A DNA stretch of 64,000 nt from positions 37,061-101,060 of the forward strand of contig CAILUU010000020.1 of the NCBI GenBank assembly GCA_903837525.1, given 5' to 3'. Positions 10,068-19,303 of this stretch are shown here, piece by piece. This DNA is from an uncultured Bacteroidota bacterium. GTDB taxonomy: Bacteria > Bacteroidota > Bacteroidia > Chitinophagales > Chitinophagaceae. Made by a program: the position numbers and the translations under genes. The notes beneath the pieces were generated by a model, which was not told where the DNA came from, did not search any database, and saw nothing but the letters and a program-made list of their open reading frames with translations. Numbering within the stretch: the first letter of the stretch is position 1; the number at the start of each line of letters is the position of its first letter.

Positions 10068-10619
10068 TTAATTTAATTGAGGGTCAATAGGGAAGTTTAT
10101 TAGCATCTCGTATTTGCTACCCAATAGTTTTATACTGTTTTGCCAAATTTTATTTTCTGGTGTATTAAAAACAATAACATCGTTTACATTAGCTACAAGC
10201 CAAGTTTTTTCTTCAATTTCTTCATTTAACTGGTTTGCGTCCCAGCCGCTATACCCAATAAAAACTTTTATTTTTTCTATATCAATACTATTTGTTTTTA
10301 TTAATTGCGTAAGGGTTTCAAAATTTCCTCCCCAAAAAATATTGGGGGCAAGCTCTATGCCATCGGGCAGTAAAGCCGGATATTGGTGTATAAAGTGAAT
10401 ATAATTTGGCTCTACTGGGCCACCGTAATACAAAGGAATTTTATAACCTGCAAAATCTGTATTTAATTCATCTAATGTTTGTTCGAATAATCTATTTAAT
10501 ACTAATCCAAAATCGCCGGCCTCATTATGCTCACATAATAATACCACAGTTCGTAAAAAATTGGGGTCTTTTAAAAATGGGTCTGCAATTAATAATTTGC
10601 CTGCATCAAAATTTATCAT
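10068..10619 (-). CDS. YqgE/AlgH family protein
   Basis: A 183-residue protein with the family hallmarks GKLLIADPFL near the N-terminus, FGLVLNR near residue 40, LYYGGPVE and a GYSGWDANQL motif in the middle. The molecular role of YqgE/AlgH is unsettled; AlgH was first linked to alginate regulation in Pseudomonas. I chose ATG 10619 over a TTG five codons upstream because family proteins begin just before GKLL. It is followed at 9 bp by the acyltransferase gene. Confidence 0.85.
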   Translation of the reverse strand: MINFDAGKLLIADPFLKDPNFLRTVVLLCEHNEAGDFGLVLNRLFEQTLDELNTDFAGYKIPLYYGGPVEPNYIHFIHQYPALLPDGIELAPNIFWGGNFETLTQLIKTNSIDIEKIKVFIGYSGWDANQLNEEIEEKTWLVANVNDVIVFNTPENKIWQNSIKLLGSKYEMLINFPIDPQLN

Positions 10620-10785
10620 GTTGTAAAATAACAATTAATTTTAAATTTATTTCAGTAAATTTTTTATCAAACAAAACTCTTAAACCCCTGCTCCCCTATA
10701 CCTCTAAACTCTTCCTCACCTGTAAACCTATGTTAAAATTTTTTACAGTATCTTTCGTACACTATATTATTATAATTTTGAGTTG

Positions 10786-12114
10786 ATGAAGAAAACCTTG
10801 CCACTTATTACTGTACTAATTACGCTTTCTTTATTGGGCATAATATTTTTTCAGATATTATGGTTAGATAGTGCTAGGGATGCTAGAAATAAACAATTAG
10901 ATGAAAATCTATTTCAATCTATGCAGGAGGTGGCGTTAGAATTAACAGAAGATAAACCCTCTATATTAAATTTTAATAAAAAAAGCGATTTGCTTTTCCC
11001 TAGTGATAAAATGCAAATGCAATATTTAAAACCTTCCGTTTTACAACGCTTTAATGAAGAAGAGATTTATATCATAATTAGAAGGACCTTCGATAAATTT
11101 CATTTAAAAAACTACCAATTTGAATTTGCTATAACAAGCAATTCATTAACTGGGCAACAAATGCTTAGTAATAATTATTACGCTTTGTATGCCGATTCGG
11201 CAAGTGGTAAAAACACAAGTTTTGTAATACCGTTAGAGCCTTCAAGCGGTAGTAATTTTGAAAATCTTGTTGGTGAAGAATTGCTTAATGTAATTGTACC
11301 ACATAGAAATTCAATGATTTTAAAAGAAATGTTTTGGTTTATAATAGGAGCAATTTTATTTACCATGATTATTACAACGGCATTTTTTATAACCGTACGG
11401 ACACTCTTACGTCAAAAAAAGGTTAGTGAAATTAAAAACGATTTCATTAATAATATGACGCATGAGTTTAAAACCCCACTAGCCACTATTTCATTAGCGG
11501 TTGATGCATTAAAAAACGAAAAAGTAATAAACGACAAAGAAAAAACAAATTATTTTACGGGTATAATTAAGGAAGAAAATATACGGATGAATAAACAGGT
11601 GGAAACTATACTACAGGCAGCTTTGCTAGATAAACAAGAGGTACAACTTAATTTAAAAAAATTATCGGCACACCAATTAATTGATGCTGCATTAAACAAT
11701 ATTACGCTACAAGTAGAGGAGAGGGGAGGAAAGTTAGCCGTAAATAAAGCAGCACAAAAAGAGATGATAATGGCTGATGAAGTTCATTTTACAAACCTTA
11801 TTAATAATTTATTAGATAATGCTGTTAAGTATTCAAATGAACATCCTATAATAAAATTATCTACCCAAAATATTGGAAAGCAACTTCGTATTAAAATAGA
11901 AGACAATGGCATTGGTATGAACAAAGAAACACTAAGCAGAATTTTTGAAAAATTTTATAGGGCACACACCGGTAATGTACATAATGTAAAAGGTTTTGGC
12001 CTAGGCCTTAGTTATGTAAAAACTATGATTGATGCACATAAAGGAACCATAAAGGCAGAAAGTACACCGGGTAAAGGAAGTAGTTTTATAGTTACTATTC
12101 CAGTTTTAGGATAA
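10786..12114 (+). CDS. Membrane sensor histidine kinase (orphan)
   Basis: A 442-residue two-transmembrane kinase. TM1 spans about residues 7-27, an extracytoplasmic domain about 28-180, and TM2 about 182-206. HisKA follows with the phospho-acceptor His in MTHEFKTPLA, then a HATPase_c domain with NLLDNAVKYS (N box), EDNGIGM (G1), FEKFYRAH (F box) and GFGLGLSY (G2). It autophosphorylates and passes phosphate to a response regulator. No regulator is next to it, so its target is unknown. The next gene on this strand is mraZ, 210 bp downstream. Confidence 0.92.
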   Translation: MKKTLPLITVLITLSLLGIIFFQILWLDSARDARNKQLDENLFQSMQEVALELTEDKPSILNFNKKSDLLFPSDKMQMQYLKPSVLQRFNEEEIYIIIRRTFDKFHLKNYQFEFAITSNSLTGQQMLSNNYYALYADSASGKNTSFVIPLEPSSGSNFENLVGEELLNVIVPHRNSMILKEMFWFIIGAILFTMIITTAFFITVRTLLRQKKVSEIKNDFINNMTHEFKTPLATISLAVDALKNEKVINDKEKTNYFTGIIKEENIRMNKQVETILQAALLDKQEVQLNLKKLSAHQLIDAALNNITLQVEERGGKLAVNKAAQKEMIMADEVHFTNLINNLLDNAVKYSNEHPIIKLSTQNIGKQLRIKIEDNGIGMNKETLSRIFEKFYRAHTGNVHNVKGFGLGLSYVKTMIDAHKGTIKAESTPGKGSSFIVTIPVLG

Positions 12115-12138
12115 ACTTTCACCAACGTATTTTCTTAG

Positions 12139-12238
12139 TAATCCACACTAATCCACACCTCTTCACAACTAATCCACACCCCTTTTCGTCAAAATAAGGT
12201 TATAGTCAATGCCAATAAGCCTTTCAGCTTGTGGATAA
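12139..12238. promoter_or_regulatory. Cluster of DnaA-box-like sites upstream of mraZ
   Basis: Three TAATCCACAC copies (12139-12148, 12149-12158, 12170-12179) each differ by one base from the DnaA box TTATCCACA. A perfect box on the opposite strand lies at 12230-12238 (TGTGGATAA). The first two copies are directly tandem. DnaA control of the dcw promoter, or a further set of MraZ contacts (the reverse strand reads GTGTGGATTA in 10-bp units), are both possible. Confidence 0.5.
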
Positions 12239-12266
12239 AAATGTTATATGTAAAACACTATAAAAA

Positions 12267-12301
12267 GTGGGAAAATGTGTTTATTTGTGTAGATTTATGT
12301 T
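12267..12301 (+). promoter_or_regulatory. Putative MraZ operator
   Basis: Four repeats GTGGG, GTGTT, GTGTA and ATGTT start at 12267, 12277, 12287 and 12297, exactly 10 bp apart, ending 24 bp before mraZ. MraZ is known in E. coli and mollicutes to bind short G/T-rich repeats spaced by one helical turn upstream of its own gene. Autorepression of the dcw operon is therefore likely. Confidence 0.6.
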
Positions 12302-12324
12302 TTAAAATAGCTAATTTATTATAA

Positions 12325-12792
12325 ATGATAGGTTTTTTAGGTGAATATGAAGCAACTATAGACTCAAAAGGTCGCTTTCTACTTCCAGTAGGCTTTAAAA
12401 AGCAACTGCCAGAAGAAGGGGGCAACCAATTTGTGATTAATAGAGGCTTTGAAAAATGTCTAACCTTATACCCGCTACAAAGTTGGGATCCTATTTTTTT
12501 AAAAATTAGCAAACTCAATGATTTTGACCCTAAGGTAAGAGAATTTAGACGACATTTTTTAAATGGTGCTACACAAATTGAATTGGATGGGGCAGGAAGA
12601 TTATTGCTACCTAAAAATTTAATTGAACATGCCGGCTTAGATAAGGATAGTAAGGATATAGTGTTGGTATCGGCCGTAAACAAAATAGAAATCTGGGATA
12701 AAAATAAGTACACACAGTTCTTTGACACTTTTACACCGCAAGGCTTTAGTGATTTGGCTAATGAGGTAATGAATAAGGAAGAGTTGGGTTAA
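12325..12792 (+). CDS. mraZ: Transcriptional regulator MraZ
   Basis: A 155-residue protein with two AbrB-like half-domains: DSKGRFLLPVGFKKQ near residues 13-27 and LDGAGRLLLPKNLIEHA near 89-105. MraZ forms rings and binds repeated sites in its own promoter to control the division/cell-wall cluster. It opens the dcw operon here, as in most bacteria. Phased repeats just upstream fit its operator. rsmH follows at 29 bp. Confidence 0.95.
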   Translation: MIGFLGEYEATIDSKGRFLLPVGFKKQLPEEGGNQFVINRGFEKCLTLYPLQSWDPIFLKISKLNDFDPKVREFRRHFLNGATQIELDGAGRLLLPKNLIEHAGLDKDSKDIVLVSAVNKIEIWDKNKYTQFFDTFTPQGFSDLANEVMNKEELG

Positions 12793-12821
12793 TTGGTTAA
12801 AAAGTTAATTAGTAAAAAAGT

Positions 12822-13769
12822 ATGAATAATAAAACATCAACACTAATTAACCAATCAACAGATGAACCAACTGAATATCACATTCCTGTTTTATTAAATG
12901 AAGTAATTGAAGGATTAGCAATTAAACCAAATGGCATTTATGTTGATTGTACGTTTGGTGGTGGAGGGCATAGTAAAGTCATACTTTCCTTATTAAATAA
13001 AGAGGGAAAACTAATTGTGTTTGATCAGGATGAAGATGCAAAAGCAAATGTACCTAATGATGATCGAGTGCTATTTATACCACAAAATTTTATACACCTA
13101 CAACGTTTTTTACGGTTGCATAAAGTTAGGAGGGTAGATGGAATTTTAGCAGACTTAGGCGTAAGCAGTCACCAGTTTGATGAAGCCGAAAGAGGCTTCT
13201 CTATTCGCTTTGATGCTAATTTAGATATGCGTATGGATAAACGCCAAACCCTTACTGCAGCTAGTGTTTTAAAGAATTTTACAGAGGTACAATTGCATAA
13301 AATGTTTGAAAAATTTGGCGAAGTAACCAATGCAAAAACATTAGCAAAAACAATTATAGAGCAACGAACCATAGTACCTATAAAAACAATTGCCGAATTT
13401 AAAAAAGCTATTCACACTGTGGTTAAAGGTAATCCTCAAAAATATTTAGCCCAGGTTTTTCAAGCGTTGCGTATTCAAGTTAATAGTGAGTTAGAAGTAT
13501 TACAAAATTTACTACAACAAATCCCATCCATTTTAAAACCACAAGGCAGAGCAGCCATAATCACCTTTCACTCCTTAGAAGATAGAATTGTAAAAAATTT
13601 TTTTAAAATAGGAAGCATAACAGAGGGAGAAGAAGATGATGTATATGGTACAAAACCCAATAACCCCCTAACTATTATTACCAAAAAACCAATAACAGCA
13701 TCAACCGAAGAGTTAAAACAAAATGCTAGAAGTAGAAGTGCAAAATTAAGAGTTGCTGAAAAAAAATAG
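12822..13769 (+). CDS. rsmH: 16S rRNA (cytosine1402-N4) methyltransferase
   Basis: A 315-residue AdoMet-dependent enzyme that N4-methylates C1402 in the ribosomal decoding centre. The family motifs are clear: YHIPVLLNEV, DCTFGGGGHS (AdoMet site), GILADLGVSSHQFD, ERGFSIR, and FHSLEDRIVKNFFK near the C-terminus. Its place after mraZ is the canonical one. Confidence 0.97.
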   Translation: MNNKTSTLINQSTDEPTEYHIPVLLNEVIEGLAIKPNGIYVDCTFGGGGHSKVILSLLNKEGKLIVFDQDEDAKANVPNDDRVLFIPQNFIHLQRFLRLHKVRRVDGILADLGVSSHQFDEAERGFSIRFDANLDMRMDKRQTLTAASVLKNFTEVQLHKMFEKFGEVTNAKTLAKTIIEQRTIVPIKTIAEFKKAIHTVVKGNPQKYLAQVFQALRIQVNSELEVLQNLLQQIPSILKPQGRAAIITFHSLEDRIVKNFFKIGSITEGEEDDVYGTKPNNPLTIITKKPITASTEELKQNARSRSAKLRVAEKK

Positions 13770-13808
13770 TAAAAAATAAATTATACCACTTGGCCACTAG
13801 GCAAAATA

Positions 13809-14171
13809 ATGACAGAAATAAAAAATATAGAACAACAGGCATCAACACCAACTAGCCAAAAATTAGATACGAATTGGTTCGGATGGAAAAAAATGTTGAA
13901 TTATAAATGGGTTGAAAAAAATATACCCTTCTTTTTATTTCTGGCTCTATTAGCAGTAATGTATATATATAACGGGCATTACAACGATAAAATTGCTCGA
14001 AAAATAAATGTAACGGAAAAGCATATTAAAGAATTAGAATATCAATATAAAACAATAAAAAGCGAAGTAATATTTAGAAGCAAAGCAAGTGAATTAGTAA
14101 AAGCTGTAGAACCATTGGGTTTAAAAGAATTACTAACACCGCCCGTCTTATTAAATGATTCAGTAAAATAA
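13809..14171 (+). CDS. FtsL-like division protein
   Basis: A 120-residue bitopic protein with a cytoplasmic N-terminus of about 43 residues, one membrane segment (about 44-61) and a periplasmic helical region likely to form a coiled coil (about 65-105). FtsL is poorly conserved, so the call rests on size, topology and position between rsmH and ftsI. Family role: it joins FtsB/FtsQ and activates FtsWI. It matches the FtsL-like proteins annotated at this place in Bacteroidota. Confidence 0.8.
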   Translation: MTEIKNIEQQASTPTSQKLDTNWFGWKKMLNYKWVEKNIPFFLFLALLAVMYIYNGHYNDKIARKINVTEKHIKELEYQYKTIKSEVIFRSKASELVKAVEPLGLKELLTPPVLLNDSVK

Positions 14172-14191
14172 TAATACCCTTTTAGGGTAAA

Positions 14192-16318
14192 ATGATGGAT
14201 GTAAAAAAAGACATATTGTGGAGAGTTTATCTCTGTTTTATTGCAATGGCATTACTAGGTTTTGTAGTACTGGGTCGTACATTTTATATACAACGAGTAG
14301 AAGGAAATTACTGGAAAAAAATGGGGGATAGTTTGCATTTAAAATATATGCCAATAAATGCCGAAAGAGGAACAATTTATAGTGAAGATGGAAATATGTT
14401 GAGTACATCAGTTCCCATATTTGATGTGTTTATAGATTTTGGTGCAGAAGGATTACGACAAAATAATGGAAAACGATTTAGAGAAAATGTAGATTCTTTA
14501 AGTAGTAGTTTAACTAATTTATTTAACGACAAAACGGTTGCCGAGTATAAAAAAATACTACAACTAGCTTATAAAAATGAAGACCGCTATTTTTTACTAA
14601 AAAAGAAAATTTCTTTTTTAGAATATACTGCCCTAAGAAATTTTCCACTGGTACGCCAAGGTAGAAATAAAAGTGGTTTTATTATAGACCTAAGAGATAA
14701 ACGTATAAATCCTTATGTTTTATTAGCGAATAGAACTATAGGTTTATCAAGAGAAGATAGTACTAAAAATGTAGGTTTAGAGAGAAGCTATGATAGTTTA
14801 TTAAAAGGTAGTACCGGACAGCGTTTGATGCGTTATATGTCAGGAGCATATGTACCTGTAGATGGCGCAGAAGTTGATCCGGAAAATGGGAAAGATATTA
14901 TTACAACATTAGATACGTATATGCAAGATGTTGCAGAAAATGCTTTAATGAAAATGTTAGTAAACAATAACTCAATACATGGTACAGCAATTGTAATGGA
15001 AACTGCAACAGGTAAAATTAAAGCAATTGCTAACCTCGGTAAACAACCAGATGGAAGCTATGCCGAAGACTTAAATTATGGAATTGCTAAAGCAACAGAA
15101 CCAGGGTCGGTATTTAAATTAGCAACGTTAATGAGCTTAATAGATGATGGATTTGTTACAAAAAATAGCTTGGTAGATTGCGAAGGTGGTGCAAAATATT
15201 TCTATGGTTTGCGTATAAAAGATTCTCACTTAGGTACAGGAACACTAACAGTAAAAGATGCTTTTTTACGAAGTAGCAATGTTGCTTTTGCAAAATTAGC
15301 CGATCAGTATTACCATAATCAACCTACTAAGTTTATAAACAACTTACATAAATATAGATTAGATGTTTTAACAGGTATAGATATTACAGCATCATCTGCA
15401 AAGCCAACAATAAAAAAACCAACTAATCGTAGTTGGGCAAATACTACCATTCCATATATGGCACATGGCTACGAAGAGTTGGTAACACCATTGCATATGT
15501 TGTGCTTTTATAATGCAGTAGCCAACAAGGGTAAATTTATGAAACCCTATTTAGTAAGCTCTATACAACAATATGGTGTTACGCTTAGAAGTATTGAACC
15601 GCAAGTTTTAGTTGAAAAAATTTGTAGTAACGAAACATTACTTCAATTGCAAGAATGCTTAAGTGCAGTAATAGATAGCGTACATGGTACAGGCCATAAA
15701 ATTTTGTTTGATAGTGCATATAAAATTGCAGGAAAAACAGGCACCGCAGTTACGGCATTAAACAACAAAGGGTATAACAAGGGCAATAAAATTTATCAAG
15801 CATCTTTCATAGGTTATTTTCCTGCTAATAATCCAAAATATACTATGGCTGTAGTTATTCAAAATAGTAATCAGTCAAGATTAACGTATGGTGCAGATGT
15901 ATCTGGTAGGGTGTTTAAAGAAATTAGCGATAGAATTTATGGAAAATATTTAAGTACACAAAAATATAAGTCTGCAACTTTAATCGATACGATACAATAT
16001 AATTATTACGGTGCTGCAAAAGATGTTTCCTCAATTTTTAGTGTGATGAATATTAAATACAACAGTAACCAAAATGCTGCAGGTGCGATTCAATTTGTAC
16101 AGGTTAAAAATAATAATGCAATCATAAATAATAGCACACCAAGTTTAAAAAATACAGTACCAAATATGGTAGGCATGGGTTTAAAAGATGCTTTATATAC
16201 GTTAGAAAATGCAGGACTAAAAACAATAATAACGGGTAAAGGGAAAGTGGCTAGTCAATCATTATCAGCTGGCACTTTATTTAAAAAAGGACAAACAATA
16301 ACCTTATTACTCAATTGA
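14192..16318 (+). CDS. ftsI: Division-specific transpeptidase (PBP3, FtsI)
   Basis: A 708-residue class B penicillin-binding protein that crosslinks septal peptidoglycan in the periplasm. It has an N-terminal anchor (about 10-32), a dimerisation domain with NAERGTIYSEDG, and a transpeptidase domain with the active-site serine in EPGSVFK, SSN, and KTG within AGKTGTAV. A PASTA domain ends the protein (about 655-708, PNMVGMGLKDALYTLENAG). A PASTA tail on FtsI is usual in Bacteroidota and Firmicutes and unlike E. coli. Its stop overlaps the TTG start of murE. Confidence 0.95.
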   Translation: MMDVKKDILWRVYLCFIAMALLGFVVLGRTFYIQRVEGNYWKKMGDSLHLKYMPINAERGTIYSEDGNMLSTSVPIFDVFIDFGAEGLRQNNGKRFRENVDSLSSSLTNLFNDKTVAEYKKILQLAYKNEDRYFLLKKKISFLEYTALRNFPLVRQGRNKSGFIIDLRDKRINPYVLLANRTIGLSREDSTKNVGLERSYDSLLKGSTGQRLMRYMSGAYVPVDGAEVDPENGKDIITTLDTYMQDVAENALMKMLVNNNSIHGTAIVMETATGKIKAIANLGKQPDGSYAEDLNYGIAKATEPGSVFKLATLMSLIDDGFVTKNSLVDCEGGAKYFYGLRIKDSHLGTGTLTVKDAFLRSSNVAFAKLADQYYHNQPTKFINNLHKYRLDVLTGIDITASSAKPTIKKPTNRSWANTTIPYMAHGYEELVTPLHMLCFYNAVANKGKFMKPYLVSSIQQYGVTLRSIEPQVLVEKICSNETLLQLQECLSAVIDSVHGTGHKILFDSAYKIAGKTGTAVTALNNKGYNKGNKIYQASFIGYFPANNPKYTMAVVIQNSNQSRLTYGADVSGRVFKEISDRIYGKYLSTQKYKSATLIDTIQYNYYGAAKDVSSIFSVMNIKYNSNQNAAGAIQFVQVKNNNAIINNSTPSLKNTVPNMVGMGLKDALYTLENAGLKTIITGKGKVASQSLSAGTLFKKGQTITLLLN

Positions 16319-17778
16319 AATTACAGGATATACTATATAAAGTAAACATAAAATCTGTTGTTGGTAATACATCAATAGAGGTAAATGCGTTGCAGATAGA
16401 CTCTCGTAAAGTAGTTGATGGAGATACTTTTATTGCCTTAAAAGGAACATTAAATGATGGGCATAGTTTTATTGATGCCGTAATTGAAAAAGGGGCTAGT
16501 GTAATTGTATGTGAAATTTTGCCAATAACTATTAATCCTAAAATTGTTTATGTTCAAGTTGAAAATACCGAAATAGCTGTTGGGATAATGAGTAGTAATT
16601 TCTTTGAAAACCCATCTTCTAAAATTAACTTAATAGGCATTACAGGCACCAATGGAAAAACAACAGTAGCTACATTACTATTTAATTTATTTACAGCACT
16701 AGAGTATAAGTGTGGGTTAATTAGTACAGTGCAAAATCAAATAGCAAATGAAATAATACTAGCCACCCATACAACTCCAGATGCAATTAGTTTGAATACG
16801 TTGCTACATAAAATGGTTAGCCAAGGTTGTACCTATGTATTTATGGAAGTTAGTAGCCATGCCATCCATCAAAATCGTATTGCAGGTATAGAATTTAAAG
16901 GAGGAATATTTACCAATATTACACATGATCATTTAGATTATCATAAAAGCTTTGATGAATATATAAAAGTAAAAAAATATTGGTTTGATAATTTACCACC
17001 TACAGCATTTGCAATTAGTAATGCGGATGATAAACGTGGAATGGTTATGGTACAAAATACCTCTGCCAAAAAAATATTTTATAGCCTTAAAACAATTGCA
17101 GATTTTAAGGGTAAAATATTAGATAATAGTTTATCAGGCCTACATCTTTCTATAAATGAAATTGATGTTCATTTCAAAATGGTTGGAGAGTTTAATGCCT
17201 ATAATCTTTTAGCAGTATACGCCACAGCAATTAGTTTAGGCCAACAAAAAAATACTGTACTACAAATTTTAAGTAACCTAACTGGTGCCGAAGGGCGATT
17301 TGATTATATCGTTAGCCAACAAGATAAAGTTATGGGTATTGTTGACTATGCTCATACACCAGATGCCTTATTAAATGTATTAGCAACAATAAAAGAATTG
17401 CGACAAGGGCACGAAAAAATAATTTCTGTAATTGGCTGCGGTGGCAATAGAGATAAATCAAAACGCCCCATAATGGCAGAAGTTGCCTGCGAATACAGCG
17501 ATAAAATTATTTTAACATCGGATAACCCTAGAAACGAAAATCCAGAGGATATTTTAGCCGATATGCAAAAGGGTGTTAATGTAGTTACAAAACGAAAAGT
17601 AATAACAATACCGGATAGAATGGAAGCAATCAAAATAGCTGTAAGTCTTGCTGCTTATGAAGATATTATTTTAGTTGCAGGTAAGGGACACGAAAAATAT
17701 CAAGACATAAAAGGGGTGAAGTATGATTTTGATGATAAAAAAGTATTAAAAGAAATGTTTGAGTTACTTGGAAAATAA
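16315..17778 (+). CDS. murE: UDP-MurNAc-tripeptide synthetase (meso-DAP type)
   Basis: A 487-residue Mur ligase that adds meso-diaminopimelate to UDP-MurNAc-Ala-Glu in the cytoplasm. ATP-binding GITGTNGKTT lies near residue 108. The specificity motif DNPRNENP, near 403, points to DAP rather than lysine, in agreement with lysA at 53.6 kb. The start is TTG, and the ftsI stop reads TTGA across it, so the two genes are translationally coupled. The next Met would cut the UDP-binding domain. Confidence 0.95.
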   Translation: MKLQDILYKVNIKSVVGNTSIEVNALQIDSRKVVDGDTFIALKGTLNDGHSFIDAVIEKGASVIVCEILPITINPKIVYVQVENTEIAVGIMSSNFFENPSSKINLIGITGTNGKTTVATLLFNLFTALEYKCGLISTVQNQIANEIILATHTTPDAISLNTLLHKMVSQGCTYVFMEVSSHAIHQNRIAGIEFKGGIFTNITHDHLDYHKSFDEYIKVKKYWFDNLPPTAFAISNADDKRGMVMVQNTSAKKIFYSLKTIADFKGKILDNSLSGLHLSINEIDVHFKMVGEFNAYNLLAVYATAISLGQQKNTVLQILSNLTGAEGRFDYIVSQQDKVMGIVDYAHTPDALLNVLATIKELRQGHEKIISVIGCGGNRDKSKRPIMAEVACEYSDKIILTSDNPRNENPEDILADMQKGVNVVTKRKVITIPDRMEAIKIAVSLAAYEDIILVAGKGHEKYQDIKGVKYDFDDKKVLKEMFELLGK

Positions 17779-17846
17779 AAAATGTTTATGATTAATAAGA
17801 TGCTACAAATTAGCAAATTATCTAATTATTAAATTATCAAATTAAC

Positions 17847-19169
17847 ATGCTATATCACTTATTTGATTGGTTAACAAAAGAAGGGTTTTCATTCCCAGGT
17901 AGCGGTTTGTTTAAGTTTCAAACCTTTAGAGTATTAATGGCTGTTATACTTAGTTTATTAATAACAACGGTATATGGAAAAAAATTAATTGCTTTTTTAC
18001 AAAAAAAGCAATTAGGCGAAAGTGTTAGGGATCTTGGTTTAGCAGGCGAACAACAAAAAAAAGGGACACCCACAATGGGAGGTATAATAATTTTATTGGG
18101 TATACTTATTCCTACATTACTATTAGCCAATTTAGATAAAGTATACATACGCTTAATGATACTTTGTACCGTTTGGTTGGGTGCCATTGGATTTATAGAT
18201 GATTATTTAAAAATAAGAGCAAAACGAATTGCACAATCAAAAGGCTTAGTGTATAAAAAAAGTGACAGCGATGGTTTGGCTGGCCGCTTTAAAATATTTG
18301 GCCAAGTAATACTAGGAATTATTGTAGGTACTACCCTTTATTTTACCCAAAGCGTAACAGTGCAAAGAGAAGTATATGGTGCTAATAAAGAGGAAATAAG
18401 AAATGAAATTGCTGAAATGAAAGGCGGAAATAAATGGATAGGGGATAGTGTAATATTACGAACGGTTAATGGAGTGCCACACAAATTTGTAAATGTAAAA
18501 TCTGTAATTACAACCATTCCGTTTGTAAAAAATCATGAATTTGATTACTCTAAAATATTACCGAAAAGTTGGAGAGACTATACCTACATACTGTATATAT
18601 TAATTGTAATATTTATTGTTACCGCTGTAAGTAATGGAGCAAATATTACAGATGGGTTAGATGGTTTGGCTACAGGTGTAAGTGCAATTATAGGTATTTG
18701 TTTAGGAATATTTGCTTACGTAAGTGGCAATATAAATTTTGCCGAGTATTTAAATATAATGTACATACCTAACCTTGGTGAGTTATCTATTTTTATTGCA
18801 GCATTTGTTGGTTCTTGTATAGGGTTTTTGTGGTACAATAGTTACCCAGCACAAGTTTTTATGGGTGATACGGGTAGCCTTGCACTAGGTGGAATTATTG
18901 CTGCATTAGCCATTATTGTTCGTAAAGAATTATTAATACCTATTTTTTGTTTTGTGTTTTTAGTAGAAAATTTAAGTGTAATGATTCAGGTAGCTTATTT
19001 TAAATACACAAAGAAAAAATATGGAGAAGGAAAAAGAATTTTCTTAATGAGTCCATTACATCATCATTACCAAAAACTAGGTTATCACGAAAGTAAAATT
19101 GCAGTACGCTTTTGGATTGTAACCATTTTAAGTGTGGTTTTAGCAATGGTAACATTAAAATTACGCTAA
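17847..19169 (+). CDS. mraY: Phospho-MurNAc-pentapeptide transferase
   Basis: A 440-residue polytopic inner-membrane enzyme that moves phospho-MurNAc-pentapeptide to undecaprenyl phosphate, forming lipid I. Motifs: [46 protein letters not shown] and the cytosolic [14 protein letters not shown] loop. A periplasmic or loop insertion of about 80 residues (about 175-245), longer than in E. coli, explains the length and is normal for Bacteroidota. A 134-bp spacer without a recognisable gene follows. Confidence 0.96.
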   Translation: MLYHLFDWLTKEGFSFPGSGLFKFQTFRVLMAVILSLLITTVYGKKLIAFLQKKQLGESVRDLGLAGEQQKKGTPTMGGIIILLGILIPTLLLANLDKVYIRLMILCTVWLGAIGFIDDYLKIRAKRIAQSKGLVYKKSDSDGLAGRFKIFGQVILGIIVGTTLYFTQSVTVQREVYGANKEEIRNEIAEMKGGNKWIGDSVILRTVNGVPHKFVNVKSVITTIPFVKNHEFDYSKILPKSWRDYTYILYILIVIFIVTAVSNGANITDGLDGLATGVSAIIGICLGIFAYVSGNINFAEYLNIMYIPNLGELSIFIAAFVGSCIGFLWYNSYPAQVFMGDTGSLALGGIIAALAIIVRKELLIPIFCFVFLVENLSVMIQVAYFKYTKKKYGEGKRIFLMSPLHHHYQKLGYHESKIAVRFWIVTILSVVLAMVTLKLR

Positions 19170-19303
19170 TAAAAGAAGTAATGGAAAGCCAAGCAATAAA
19201 ACTTTCTATGTTTTTTGAAGTATCCAATATCTATGAGAAAATTATTCGATGAAAAACTGACTTATTAAATTCTATGTTGTTGAAGAGCCATTTTTAAAAA
19301 ATT

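Noticed and set aside
19170..19303. Small frame of 23 codons (about 19181-19252) between mraY and murD
   Set aside because: Too short and without a family pattern; the spacer is more likely a leader for murD.
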